NCBI GenBank assembly: GCA_035341665.1
Contig: DAOQVR010000003.1
Location: forward strand, 319,228-383,227
Length of the DNA: 64,000 bases
Direction of reading: 5' to 3'
Source: DAOQVR01 sp035341665
Lineage (GTDB): Bacteria; Chloroflexota; Anaerolineae; JAAYZQ01
Both the position numbers and the translations under genes were made by a program. The notes below the pieces were generated by a model. That model made no database searches. It was given only the letters and a program-made list of their open reading frames with translations, and had not been told where the DNA came from. Of this stretch, positions 17,495 through 24,390 are shown piece after piece (positions within the stretch are counted from its first letter, which is position 1; each line of letters starts with the position of its first letter).

Positions 17495-18298
17495 TCACCG
17501 CAGCAAGCGCAGCACGTTTTCCCGCGTCAGAAGCGCTGGATCGGCGCTCGACTCCAGGAAGGGCCGCACGTCGGCGACCAGTTCTTCCCATGCAACGGCA
17601 TCCAGCCGGCGGCGGACGGCGTCGCGCCAGGCCTCCCCGGCCAGCGCGGGACTGTCCCAGCCAGTCTGTGCGAGAGCATTGTTCAGAAGTACAAGATTGG
17701 GCGCGGGCCAGTCTGGATCACTGAGGTACCAGACCAGGTCCCACAGGTCCCGGCCCTTGAGATAGGGGCGCTGCAGGAGTGCATGCAGCTTGCCTGCCAG
17801 GAGCGAGGCCCGGTCGTGGTGCTGCAACTGGAGAGTCACGTAGCGGCGAACGACCGTGGTGGCCAGCCCGGCACCTGCTGGCGGGCGAGTGTTCACCTCA
17901 AGCTTGACCGCCAGTACCTCGTCACGGTGCAGCGACAGGCCCAACTCGAAAAGCAGGCCCGGGAAGCGCACGAAGGCGCTGTGTACGATCTTCTGGTCGC
18001 TGACCTTGAGGGAGACGCTGTAGCCTTCCAAGGCAAGCGCTGCCTGGATCGCGCGCAGGTAGCGGCGGAAGTTGTACAGCAGCGTTGGCCCCTCCAGCGC
18101 AAAGTCCAGGTCCTCGGAGTAGCGGGCACTGCTGTAGAGGAAGCGCAGCGCCGTCCCTCTGTGAAACGCAAGGGGCACCATAGCGCCGGCGCGCTGGAGG
18201 CTGCCCAGGATGCGAGCTTGAAGGTACTCGCGGGCACGCTGGCGCCCCAGGAGAGGTGTGGGCGCGCCGCGAACAAGATCGGCCAGGTAGTCCTTCAT
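17495..18298 (-). CDS. AbiEii/AbiGii-type nucleotidyltransferase toxin
   Basis: A 267-residue DUF1814/AbiEii nucleotidyltransferase. The diagnostic motif is F-H-R-G-T-A-L-R-F-L-Y-S-S-A-R-Y-S-E-D-L-D-F-A (given as separate blocks: G-T-A-L and S-E-D-L-D-F, about residues 48-67), followed by V-K-L-E-V-N-T-R and K-G-R-D-L-W-D-L-V-W-Y. Family knowledge: AbiEii enzymes are toxins of type IV systems; some block growth by modifying tRNA ends and abort phage infection. The ATG overlaps the antitoxin stop by 4 bp (ATGA). The toxin gene is intact. Confidence 0.87.
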   Translation of the reverse strand: MKDYLADLVRGAPTPLLGRQRAREYLQARILGSLQRAGAMVPLAFHRGTALRFLYSSARYSEDLDFALEGPTLLYNFRRYLRAIQAALALEGYSVSLKVSDQKIVHSAFVRFPGLLFELGLSLHRDEVLAVKLEVNTRPPAGAGLATTVVRRYVTLQLQHHDRASLLAGKLHALLQRPYLKGRDLWDLVWYLSDPDWPAPNLVLLNNALAQTGWDSPALAGEAWRDAVRRRLDAVAWEELVADVRPFLESSADPALLTRENVLRLLR

Positions 18299-18942
18299 AG
18301 AATCTCATACTCCGATGCATCGGCGCAGGCCAACGCCGCTACAGCGGCGGCAGCCCGCACGAGCTTGGGGCTGGCCGCGCGGGCGGCCTGGCCGGCCAGT
18401 TCATCCAGGTCCATGCGTTCGAGGTTCTGCAGACGCAGCTCCTGAAGGAAAACCGGCGAGTCGCCACCAGGCTGTAGGTGCACGAGATCCAGCAGCGCCT
18501 TCTCAGGAGCGGCCACGAAGGCGTGCTGCCCACCGCCCAAGTCCATGCGCCTGTAGCCCCACAGGAGCCCCATCCGGATGTGCCGGTACTCGAAACGGCC
18601 AAGCGGCGTGTCCCAACGGCCGGGTCGCCCGGCGGCAACGCTCGTTACAGCGGGAACCGCTTCGGGAATGAGGCCATGGTGCGCCAGGGCTGACTGGCAG
18701 CTCACATAGGACCCGAGCACCAGCAGATTGGCCACGGCAAAGGAGTGCGGCGGAGCCTTCTGATTGGGCGGCGCCAGGGCATAGAGCCCCCGGCGAAGCT
18801 GGTAGAGGCGCCCGCTTGCCGTCCAGCGGGCGAGCTGCTTCTGTACGTCGGCTGCGTCGACCGCACCGGCGAGGAGCAGCGCGGTCTCAAAGACCGGCTC
18901 GCTTCCTACGACCCGGAGAAGATGGTCGAACTCCATGCGCAT
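18295..18942 (-). CDS. AbiEi-type antitoxin/transcriptional regulator
   Basis: A 215-residue protein with an N-terminal winged-helix region (V-Q-K-Q-L-A-R-W-T-A-S-G-R-L-Y-Q-L-R-R-G-L-Y, about residues 33-54) and a C-terminal domain containing A-A-P-E-K-A-L-L-D-L-V-H, both typical of AbiEi antitoxins. Two starts are possible, ATG at 18942 and ATG at 18936; the inverted repeat at 18943-18964 touches the first. With the 18936 start, the repeat lies 6 bp upstream. Family knowledge: AbiEi proteins repress their own operon by binding inverted repeats. It is coupled to the toxin by a 4-bp overlap. Confidence 0.83.
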   Translation of the reverse strand: MRMEFDHLLRVVGSEPVFETALLLAGAVDAADVQKQLARWTASGRLYQLRRGLYALAPPNQKAPPHSFAVANLLVLGSYVSCQSALAHHGLIPEAVPAVTSVAAGRPGRWDTPLGRFEYRHIRMGLLWGYRRMDLGGGQHAFVAAPEKALLDLVHLQPGGDSPVFLQELRLQNLERMDLDELAGQAARAASPKLVRAAAAVAALACADASEYEIL

Positions 18943-18964
18943 AACTTACCACAAGTGGTAAGTT
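18943..18964 (-). promoter_or_regulatory. Perfect inverted repeat, probable AbiEi operator
   Basis: AACTTACCAC (18943-18952) and GTGGTAAGTT (18955-18964) form a perfect 10-bp inverted repeat with a 2-bp spacer, directly against the abiEi start codon. Position and symmetry fit negative autoregulation by the AbiEi winged-helix protein. Confidence 0.65.
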
Positions 18965-19256
18965 ACTGCGACAAAACAGACTCGGAGCGCTCGGGTGAAG
19001 AAGGACAGCGAATGTTCTGGCTCATCCATGGATGAGCATCCATGGGATAGGGGGGATAGAGGGTGACGTTCAGGTGGCCCATGCGGGTCTGCGGGCTCGG
19101 CGATGCCTTGGCCGGTCGGTGTGAACGCGCTGAGTGCCTGCATTCAGGCGGGCTCATCAACGCAAACTTGAGCGGCAGGGGACCACGGCCTAGTGTCCGC
19201 AATGCCGACACGATGTGGCCCCCCCCTAGTGGTCCAGAAGGCAGAAGATCAGCAGA
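18965..19256. other. Intergenic region with repeat copy 3
   Basis: No gene recognised. It holds the third copy of the dispersed repeat (19005-19086); the rest shows no promoter or hairpin that I can support. Confidence 0.5.
19005..19086. repeat. Dispersed ~75-bp repeat, copy 3
   Basis: Carries the intact 12-bp palindrome CATCCATGGATG, then AGCATCCATGGGATAGGGGG and GGGTGACGTTCAGGTGGCC. It sits about 40 bp upstream of the AbiEi operator, so every TA module in this array has one copy on its 5' side. Confidence 0.85.
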
Positions 19257-20225
19257 TCACTCTCCTGGCGAGACAGCACACCGAAAGCCGAAGCAGTTGA
19301 CGCGGGTAACCGGGCTGATGCCGCCGCGACTCGCGACGCGGACGTCGTCGGAATAGTTGTACCAGCCACCGCCGCGCAGTACCTTGCGCTCGCCTGAGGG
19401 CGGCCCCTGCGGGTTCTCGTAGGGCGAGTCGTCGTAGTAACCGCTGTCGTACCAGTCGTTCACCCACTCCCACACGTTGCCGCTCATGTCCAGCGCGCCG
19501 TACGGGCTGGCACCCGTCGGATAATCCCCCACCCGGCTCGTGTCGCCCACGCAGCAGTTGGGCCAATCCTGGCAGTAGTTCAGCTGCGAGCAGTCGGGGG
19601 CGTCATCGCCCCACGGGTACATGCGCGTGTCGGCGCTGCCCCGCGCCGCCTTCTCCCACTCCGCCTCCGTCGGAAGGCGCCTGTCCGCCCACGCGCAATA
19701 GTCGTCGGCGTTGTACCAGGAGACGTAGATGACCGGGTAGTCGGCGTAGAGCGGGTTGTCGTAGTAGGAGGGGCGCGTGTACGACTTGTCGTATTCCGGC
19801 GGGGCGCACTCCCCGTCTGCCACGCACCCGGCGTACTGGGCGTTGGTCACCGCGGTCGCGTCGAGGTAGTAGGCATCCAGGTAGACGGGGTGAAGGGGCA
19901 GCTCCGGTGAGTAGCAGTTCTCGTTCGGGTTGTCCTCGTCGCAGCCCATCTGGAACTCGCCGGCAGGGACCTCGACCATGCCCGGCGGGACCTGCGCCGG
20001 GTAGCCCCGCAAGGTGAGGGGCAAGAAGAGGGTCGAGGTGGTCCGCTCCGTGGCGGCGATGGGGCTAACCCCGGGCTCGGCCGGGCTGGCGACGACGACG
20101 ACGGATGGCTCGCCGGCGGGGGTGTTGGCCCGGCCCTGTACGGGCGGTGCGGGCGAGAGCGGTAGGAGCATTGCCAGCACGACGAGCACGGGCAGAAAAC
20201 GATGATCGCGGATGTTTCTCGTCAT
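19257..20225 (-). CDS. Secreted FGE/SUMF1-like domain protein
   Basis: A 322-residue protein with a Sec signal peptide (L-P-V-L-V-V-L-A-M-L-L-P-L), a short linker containing the sorting-like motif L-F-L-P-L-T-L-R, and a formylglycine-generating-enzyme-like domain (about residues 85-320): P-P-G-M-V-E-V-P-A-G-E-F-Q-M-G, R-L-P-T-E-A-E-W-E-K-A-A-R-G, D-M-S-G-N-V-W-E-W-V-N-D and F-G-F-R-C-A. The catalytic cysteine pair near the C-terminus of true FGE is missing (this part reads W-Y-N-Y-S-D-D-V-R-V-A), so sulfatase activation is unlikely. Several cysteines elsewhere may form disulfides. Start 20225 follows aaggaggt. It is probably an extracytoplasmic binding or structural protein. Confidence 0.87.
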   Translation of the reverse strand: MTRNIRDHRFLPVLVVLAMLLPLSPAPPVQGRANTPAGEPSVVVVASPAEPGVSPIAATERTTSTLFLPLTLRGYPAQVPPGMVEVPAGEFQMGCDEDNPNENCYSPELPLHPVYLDAYYLDATAVTNAQYAGCVADGECAPPEYDKSYTRPSYYDNPLYADYPVIYVSWYNADDYCAWADRRLPTEAEWEKAARGSADTRMYPWGDDAPDCSQLNYCQDWPNCCVGDTSRVGDYPTGASPYGALDMSGNVWEWVNDWYDSGYYDDSPYENPQGPPSGERKVLRGGGWYNYSDDVRVASRGGISPVTRVNCFGFRCAVSPGE

Positions 20226-20746
20226 GATGACCTCCTTGTCGGGTGCCACGGGGCGCTCCCCGCAAGCCACGCGGGGGCGCAGCTTCAGACGCCTCGGCGC
20301 CTCTGGGGGTGGACTCAGTCGGCCGGGCAGGGAACCCTGCCCGCAGGCCGGCGCGCGCCGAGGCGCTGGCCTGGCTAACAGTACAGCACGGATCTGAAGA
20401 TTGCGCAAGCCGGCCGCCACGGGTTCCTCCACTCGGCGATGACCCCAGAAAACCCGGCAGGAAACGGAAGGTCCACCTCAGGAAGAACCAGCTCCAACAG
20501 AGGCAACAGGCCCGGGGCATGGTGCGCAGAACAAGGCCTGCCCTCTCGCGAGAGGGCAGGCTCCGTTATGTCTATCCGGGAGCCGCGGGGACACCAGCCT
20601 GCGGCATCACTTGGGAGATGCCGCTGTGGATCGAAACGCGCGAGAGTCAGGGCACCTCATGTACGTTTCGAGGCGCGAGCTGCCGCACTTTGGACACGTG
20701 GCCGAGCCACCCTCCCTTCACCTGGACCGATCGCTGCGGCGCCCAC
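20226..20746. other. Non-coding interval between secreted-protein genes
   Basis: About 520 bp with no convincing gene on either strand. It contains the perfect palindrome at 20537-20560, probably the terminator of the upstream S74 operon, and a GC-rich stretch at 20320-20370 that may form secondary structure in the leader of the FGE-like gene. Confidence 0.5.
20537..20560 (-). terminator. Perfect 24-bp palindrome, likely bidirectional terminator
   Basis: The arm CCTGCCCTCTCG (20537-20548) is followed at once by its exact complement CGAGAGGGCAGG (20549-20560). It lies about 190 bp beyond the stop of the small secreted gene at 20747 on the minus strand; there is no clear U-tract. Confidence 0.55.
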
Positions 20747-21058
20747 TCACTGGTCCCGCACCACCAGCGGCAGGTAGATCACGTTCTCAGGCTGCGCCAC
20801 CGCCCCGCCGCCCCAAAACCCGCCGCCCAGCGCGTACACGCCCCCCGTTGCCATGCCCGCGTCGGGTTGGCCTGCCGTCCCGCCCAGCGAGTAGCCCCCG
20901 CCGATGCTGAAGGTCCCGCCCCCGCCGTCCACTGTGCTCCAGGAGAGGTCATACCCCCCGCCCGATTGGGCCAGGACGGGAACTACCGCCAGCAGGACGA
21001 GGCAGGCGAGCAGGCCCTTATGCAGATGAGCCGCCGCACCCATGCGCTTTGTCTTCAT
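20747..21058 (-). CDS. Small secreted GQP-motif protein
   Basis: A 103-residue protein with a signal peptide (L-L-A-C-L-V-L-L-A-V-V-P-V-L-A-Q), then a glycine-rich region with S-L-G-G-T-A-G-Q-P-D-A-G and G-G-F-W-G-G-G, and a C-terminal E-N-V-I-Y-L-P-L-V-V-R-D-Q. The T-x-G-Q-P motif is shared with the small protein at 24105-24380. The start ATG overlaps the stop of the 855-residue S74 protein by 4 bp, so they are translationally coupled and probably work together on the cell surface. Function unknown. The tail motif recurs in neighbouring secreted proteins and may be a sorting signal. Confidence 0.75.
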   Translation of the reverse strand: MKTKRMGAAAHLHKGLLACLVLLAVVPVLAQSGGGYDLSWSTVDGGGGTFSIGGGYSLGGTAGQPDAGMATGGVYALGGGFWGGGAVAQPENVIYLPLVVRDQ

Positions 21059-23622
21059 CGCCGGCCTCCCGGCCTGCGGCGCGCGGCCCACGTGCCCCCG
21101 GCGACGACCAGGCCGCCGGCGAGGAGCCAGAGCCCCGACTCGCGCGACTGGGGGCGCGCGGACTTGCTGCCGGCTTCCTCCAGCGCGGCCAGACGGGCAT
21201 CGAGGGCGTCGATCTCCGTCTGCTGCGCAGCGTTCTCGGCCTTGAGCGCCTGGTTCTCGGCGTACAGCCCCTGGATGGCAGCCAGGGCGACGCCGTCGGC
21301 GTCGACGGTGGTGATGTGGGTATCGTCCTCGCCCACGCCAAACGCCGCATGGAAATCCTGCGCCATCGGTCCGATGTGGCGGATGGAAGCGTCCTGGCTT
21401 TGGTAGTTCCAGGTGGTGACCGGGACCTGGGCCAGGCGTGCGAGGAGCGTCTGTGCATTGACTTCGGCGACATTCTCCTTGAGCTCTCGGTCGCTGACTG
21501 AGGACCAGGACCCTCCCCCGGATGCGACATACACGCCACTGGTGGAGCCCGAGTTGGTGTAGAAGTAGACGCCGCCGCTGGCGCGCGCCACCCACCGATC
21601 GGCGACGCCGCACGACAGGCCGCCACCGATCGAGTCGGCCCACACGAAGCAGCCCTGGAGGTCGGCATTCGCTCCGCTGCCGGCAGCAAAGCTGTGGTCG
21701 CCGCTCGCCGAGTTCGAGTACCCGCCCGGCACCGTGGAGGAGGCACCGCTGGCGTGGTTTAGCCCGCCCCCGCCGACGGTGGAGTATCTCCCCGTGGCGC
21801 TGTTGAAGTAGCCCCCACCGACCGTCGCATACTCGTCGCCGGCAGTGTTGTCTGCGCCTCCACCCACGGTGGAATTGGCTCCGCTGGCGGTGCTGTGCTG
21901 ACCCCCACCTACCGTACCGCCATAAGCCGCCGTGTTCTCCTCACCCCCGCCCACCGCGGCCAGGGTGCTGGCGGCGTTGGCGCGGCCCCCGCAGACCGTA
22001 GCATAGTCGTCGCTGGCGGTGTTGCTTGTACCCCCGCCGACGGTGGCCCACTGCGCATCATCGGCCGTGCCGGCATTATCTCCAGCTTGATTGTCTGAGC
22101 CGCCGCCCACCGCACCATACTGGTCGGTCACCCGATTTGATGTCGTCGATGGGTGGTTCACGTCCTTGGGCCCTCCGCCGCCGATCGTGGCATAGGCCGC
22201 GCTGGCATCGTTGTACCAACCCCCTGAGACCGTGGCATAGTCGCCAGTGGCCACGTTGGACTCACCCCCGCCGACGGCTACGGCCCGGCTGCCGGCGGTG
22301 TTGAAGCTGCCTCCACCGACGGTGGCGTGCCACGAGTCCTCGGCCGTGCCGGCGTTGTCGCCCGCCTGGTTGCCTTCGCCGCCCCCTACTGTGCCATAGT
22401 TGTCCGTGACCAGGTTGGGCAGCGTCTGGGCCCCGCCGCCTCCGATGGACGCCCCGTGAGCGCCGCTCGTGACCCAGTTCTGGACGTAGCCGCCGATGAC
22501 GTTCGGGCTCGTCGCGTCCGGCTCCAGGCGCAGGGCACGCTGCGCGTTCACCTTGAGGAGCAGCGGCTGGTTGTCGTTGGTGCCCAGGTAGTTGACACCA
22601 GGGGTCGTCCCTGCGTTCCCGGTCAGCAGCCAGGCATCGCCCCCGCCGCCCCCCACCGGCTCGCAGACCACGGTTCCGTCACCGAGTACCTCGCGGATGG
22701 CGCTGCCTTCCGCACAGATGCCGGTCACCCGTCGCTGGACCACCGAGGGGTCCGCCGACAGGGTCACATCGCCGCTCGTCCCACCGCCGCTCAGCCCCGG
22801 CCCGGCGTATACGGCGGTGATGTCGCCACCCCCTCCGCCCCCCACCGGCTCGCACGTCACCGACCCGTTCTCGGCGATGACCCGGATGGCGTTTCCCGTG
22901 CCGCACGTCCCGCTCACACGCTGCTGCAGGTAGGTAGTGTTGGCGGAGAAGGTCGTCCCCGACAGCAGCAACCCCGTCCCCGCTGTGTAGGTGGTGTCGT
23001 CGTCCGTCTCGCACACCACGGTGCCGCCCTGGTCTACCACGCGCATGGCGCTGCCAGTAGAGCACGTCCCGCTCACACGCTGCTGCAGGTAAGTGGTGTT
23101 GGCGGAGAAGGTCGCCCCCGACAGCAGCAACCCCGTCCCTGCTGTGTAGGTGGTGTCGTCGTCCTCGCCGTCGGCGAAGCCTGCCGGCACATCGTCCAGC
23201 CCCGACCAGGGCGCAGTCTTGGCGTAGAGGGCGTAGGGGGCTGCCGTGAGCGCCTGTCGGGGCGAGAGAAAGGTGTAGTCGCCGCTCCCTGCCGGGCAGC
23301 GGACGGACATCTCCAGCCAGCGAGCGTCGCCTGCGAATGGCGTGGTGCCGTAGTTGAGCTGCACGGTGAAAAGCCCGCCCTCGACGGGGACGTTTGTCAC
23401 CGTCCGATCATCCACTTGCGTGCCGCCGGTCAGCGCGTCCCACAGCCCGAACTTGAGGTCGCACAGATCGGTCACCGGCACTCCGTCGATGTGGAGCCGC
23501 CCCTGGTAGGTGAATGCATTGCCCAGCGGGGTGCCGTCGGGCGCCTGGGCCAGTGCGAGGCCGGCCATGAGGAGGAACGCCAATGCTGCCGCCAGTACGC
23601 TGAAGATCCGCTTGCCTTTCAT
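21055..23622 (-). CDS. Secreted YadA-head-repeat protein with S74 intramolecular chaperone and C-terminal anchor
   Basis: An 855-residue protein. Order of parts: signal peptide (residues 1-25); an N-terminal domain with F-T-Y-Q-G-R-L and P-R-Q-A-L-T-A-A-P-Y-A-L (about 33-140); two copies of a segment T-Y-T-A-G-T-G-L-L-L-S-G (about 165-250); a long series of about 14-residue head repeats rich in T-V-G-G-G and N-T-A-S (about 395-640); a Peptidase_S74 chaperone domain starting at S-V-S-D-R-E-L-K-E-N (about 710); a coiled coil (A-E-N-Q-A-L-K-A-E-N); and a C-terminal transmembrane helix followed by A-R-R-R. S74 domains help trimeric fibres fold and then cleave themselves off. Having an anchor after this domain is unusual. 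Start 23622 follows aggaggga. Confidence 0.87.
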   Translation of the reverse strand: MKGKRIFSVLAAALAFLLMAGLALAQAPDGTPLGNAFTYQGRLHIDGVPVTDLCDLKFGLWDALTGGTQVDDRTVTNVPVEGGLFTVQLNYGTTPFAGDARWLEMSVRCPAGSGDYTFLSPRQALTAAPYALYAKTAPWSGLDDVPAGFADGEDDDTTYTAGTGLLLSGATFSANTTYLQQRVSGTCSTGSAMRVVDQGGTVVCETDDDTTYTAGTGLLLSGTTFSANTTYLQQRVSGTCGTGNAIRVIAENGSVTCEPVGGGGGGDITAVYAGPGLSGGGTSGDVTLSADPSVVQRRVTGICAEGSAIREVLGDGTVVCEPVGGGGGDAWLLTGNAGTTPGVNYLGTNDNQPLLLKVNAQRALRLEPDATSPNVIGGYVQNWVTSGAHGASIGGGGAQTLPNLVTDNYGTVGGGEGNQAGDNAGTAEDSWHATVGGGSFNTAGSRAVAVGGGESNVATGDYATVSGGWYNDASAAYATIGGGGPKDVNHPSTTSNRVTDQYGAVGGGSDNQAGDNAGTADDAQWATVGGGTSNTASDDYATVCGGRANAASTLAAVGGGEENTAAYGGTVGGGQHSTASGANSTVGGGADNTAGDEYATVGGGYFNSATGRYSTVGGGGLNHASGASSTVPGGYSNSASGDHSFAAGSGANADLQGCFVWADSIGGGLSCGVADRWVARASGGVYFYTNSGSTSGVYVASGGGSWSSVSDRELKENVAEVNAQTLLARLAQVPVTTWNYQSQDASIRHIGPMAQDFHAAFGVGEDDTHITTVDADGVALAAIQGLYAENQALKAENAAQQTEIDALDARLAALEEAGSKSARPQSRESGLWLLAGGLVVAGGTWAARRRPGGRR

Positions 23623-24104
23623 CCTCTCCCTCCTGTAGGTGCGCTTGGGCGAGGAGACCTCGCCGCTGCGGATGGGGTCTTGCCCCGGAGAAACGCGCAG
23701 CCCGCCCTGCCGGGGCAAGCCGGTGGGCGGGCCGCTGGATAGATCGAACACCTCGACGGCAACGCCTGCCTCGGCGTGCGCCCCGAGCCGGACGCCGGCC
23801 TCGAGCCGCGGTCTGGTGATACTGGCCCATTATTGCACGGGAAGGCCGCGATGGCAAACGGTTGGGCCGGTGCCAAGGTCGGCGATCCGATCGGCCAGGG
23901 CGGCGGGCTTGGTAGAGCATGCGCTGAGCCGGACGGGTGCTCCGGCCGGGCGGTCCCGGCTCGGGGCGTGGCGCCGATCGACGCCCACAAGGGGCTACAC
24001 TACGCCCGGGGAGGGGTGGGGGGGCTCCCGGAGGGGGTGAGGTGTCCGGGGCGCTGGAGTCCGGGGCGGTCACCACCTAGATGGCAGCCCCGCGGGCCTC
24101 GCGA
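23623..24104. other. Non-coding leader region of the S74 operon
   Basis: About 480 bp without a supported gene. It holds the 67-bp repeat copy at 23940-24006 and, near 23820-23840, a CCATTATTGCACGGGAAGG segment similar to the TTGCA-rich repeats at 26.4-26.6 kb. No promoter with both boxes was recognised. Confidence 0.45.
23940..24006. repeat. 67-bp direct repeat, copy 1
   Basis: Identical over 67 bp to 25989-26055 and similar for about 15 bp on either side. It contains two potential hairpins: CCGGG-CGGT-CCCGG and GGGCGT with ACGCCC. It lies 318 bp upstream of the S74 gene. Confidence 0.9.
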
Positions 24105-24380
24105 CTAGTGGCTCAGAAGCACTAGGGGCAGATAGATGACCCGCTGGAGCGAGGTGACGTGCTCATACCCAGCCAGAAGCGAAGCATGCTGGCTGGTCGA
24201 GAGCCCGACCAAGGGCTGGCCAAGGGTTCCATGCAGTGTGGTGCCTCCAGACGCAGACGAGCCGCCTGCAGACGCCACGACCCATCGCTCGATGGCGGGG
24301 CTGCCAGCAGCGAGTGCGACCGTGAGCAGGAGCACACAGGAGGCCAGAATGGTGGCAAAGACAGCCATACGTCTTGGCAT
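24105..24380 (-). CDS. Small secreted GQP-motif protein
   Basis: A 91-residue protein: signal peptide (A-V-F-A-T-I-L-A-S-C-V-L-L-L-T-V-A-L-A-A), a short domain with G-G-T-T-L-H-G-T-L-G-Q-P-L-V-G, and the tail R-V-I-Y-L-P-L-V-L-L. Start 24380 is chosen because gaggaa precedes it and it leaves a 10-bp gap to the upstream kelch gene; the upstream ATG at 24410 would overlap that gene. The domain pattern resembles the 103-residue protein at 20747-21058. Function unknown; probably secreted and co-expressed with the kelch protein. Confidence 0.7.
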   Translation of the reverse strand: MPRRMAVFATILASCVLLLTVALAAGSPAIERWVVASAGGSSASGGTTLHGTLGQPLVGLSTSQHASLLAGYEHVTSLQRVIYLPLVLLSH

Positions 24381-24390
24381 GCTTCCTCGA

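Noticed and set aside
16358..19086. Classical integron attC sites
   Set aside because: The repeats bracket TA modules like cassettes, but the core sequences RYYYAAC and GTTRRRY are not found at their ends and no integrase is in the window; kept only as an analogy.
22327..23742. A 471-codon open frame on the + strand
   Set aside because: It is opposite the S74/head-repeat gene, has no SD or recognisable domain, and its length follows from the GC-rich repeats of the real gene.
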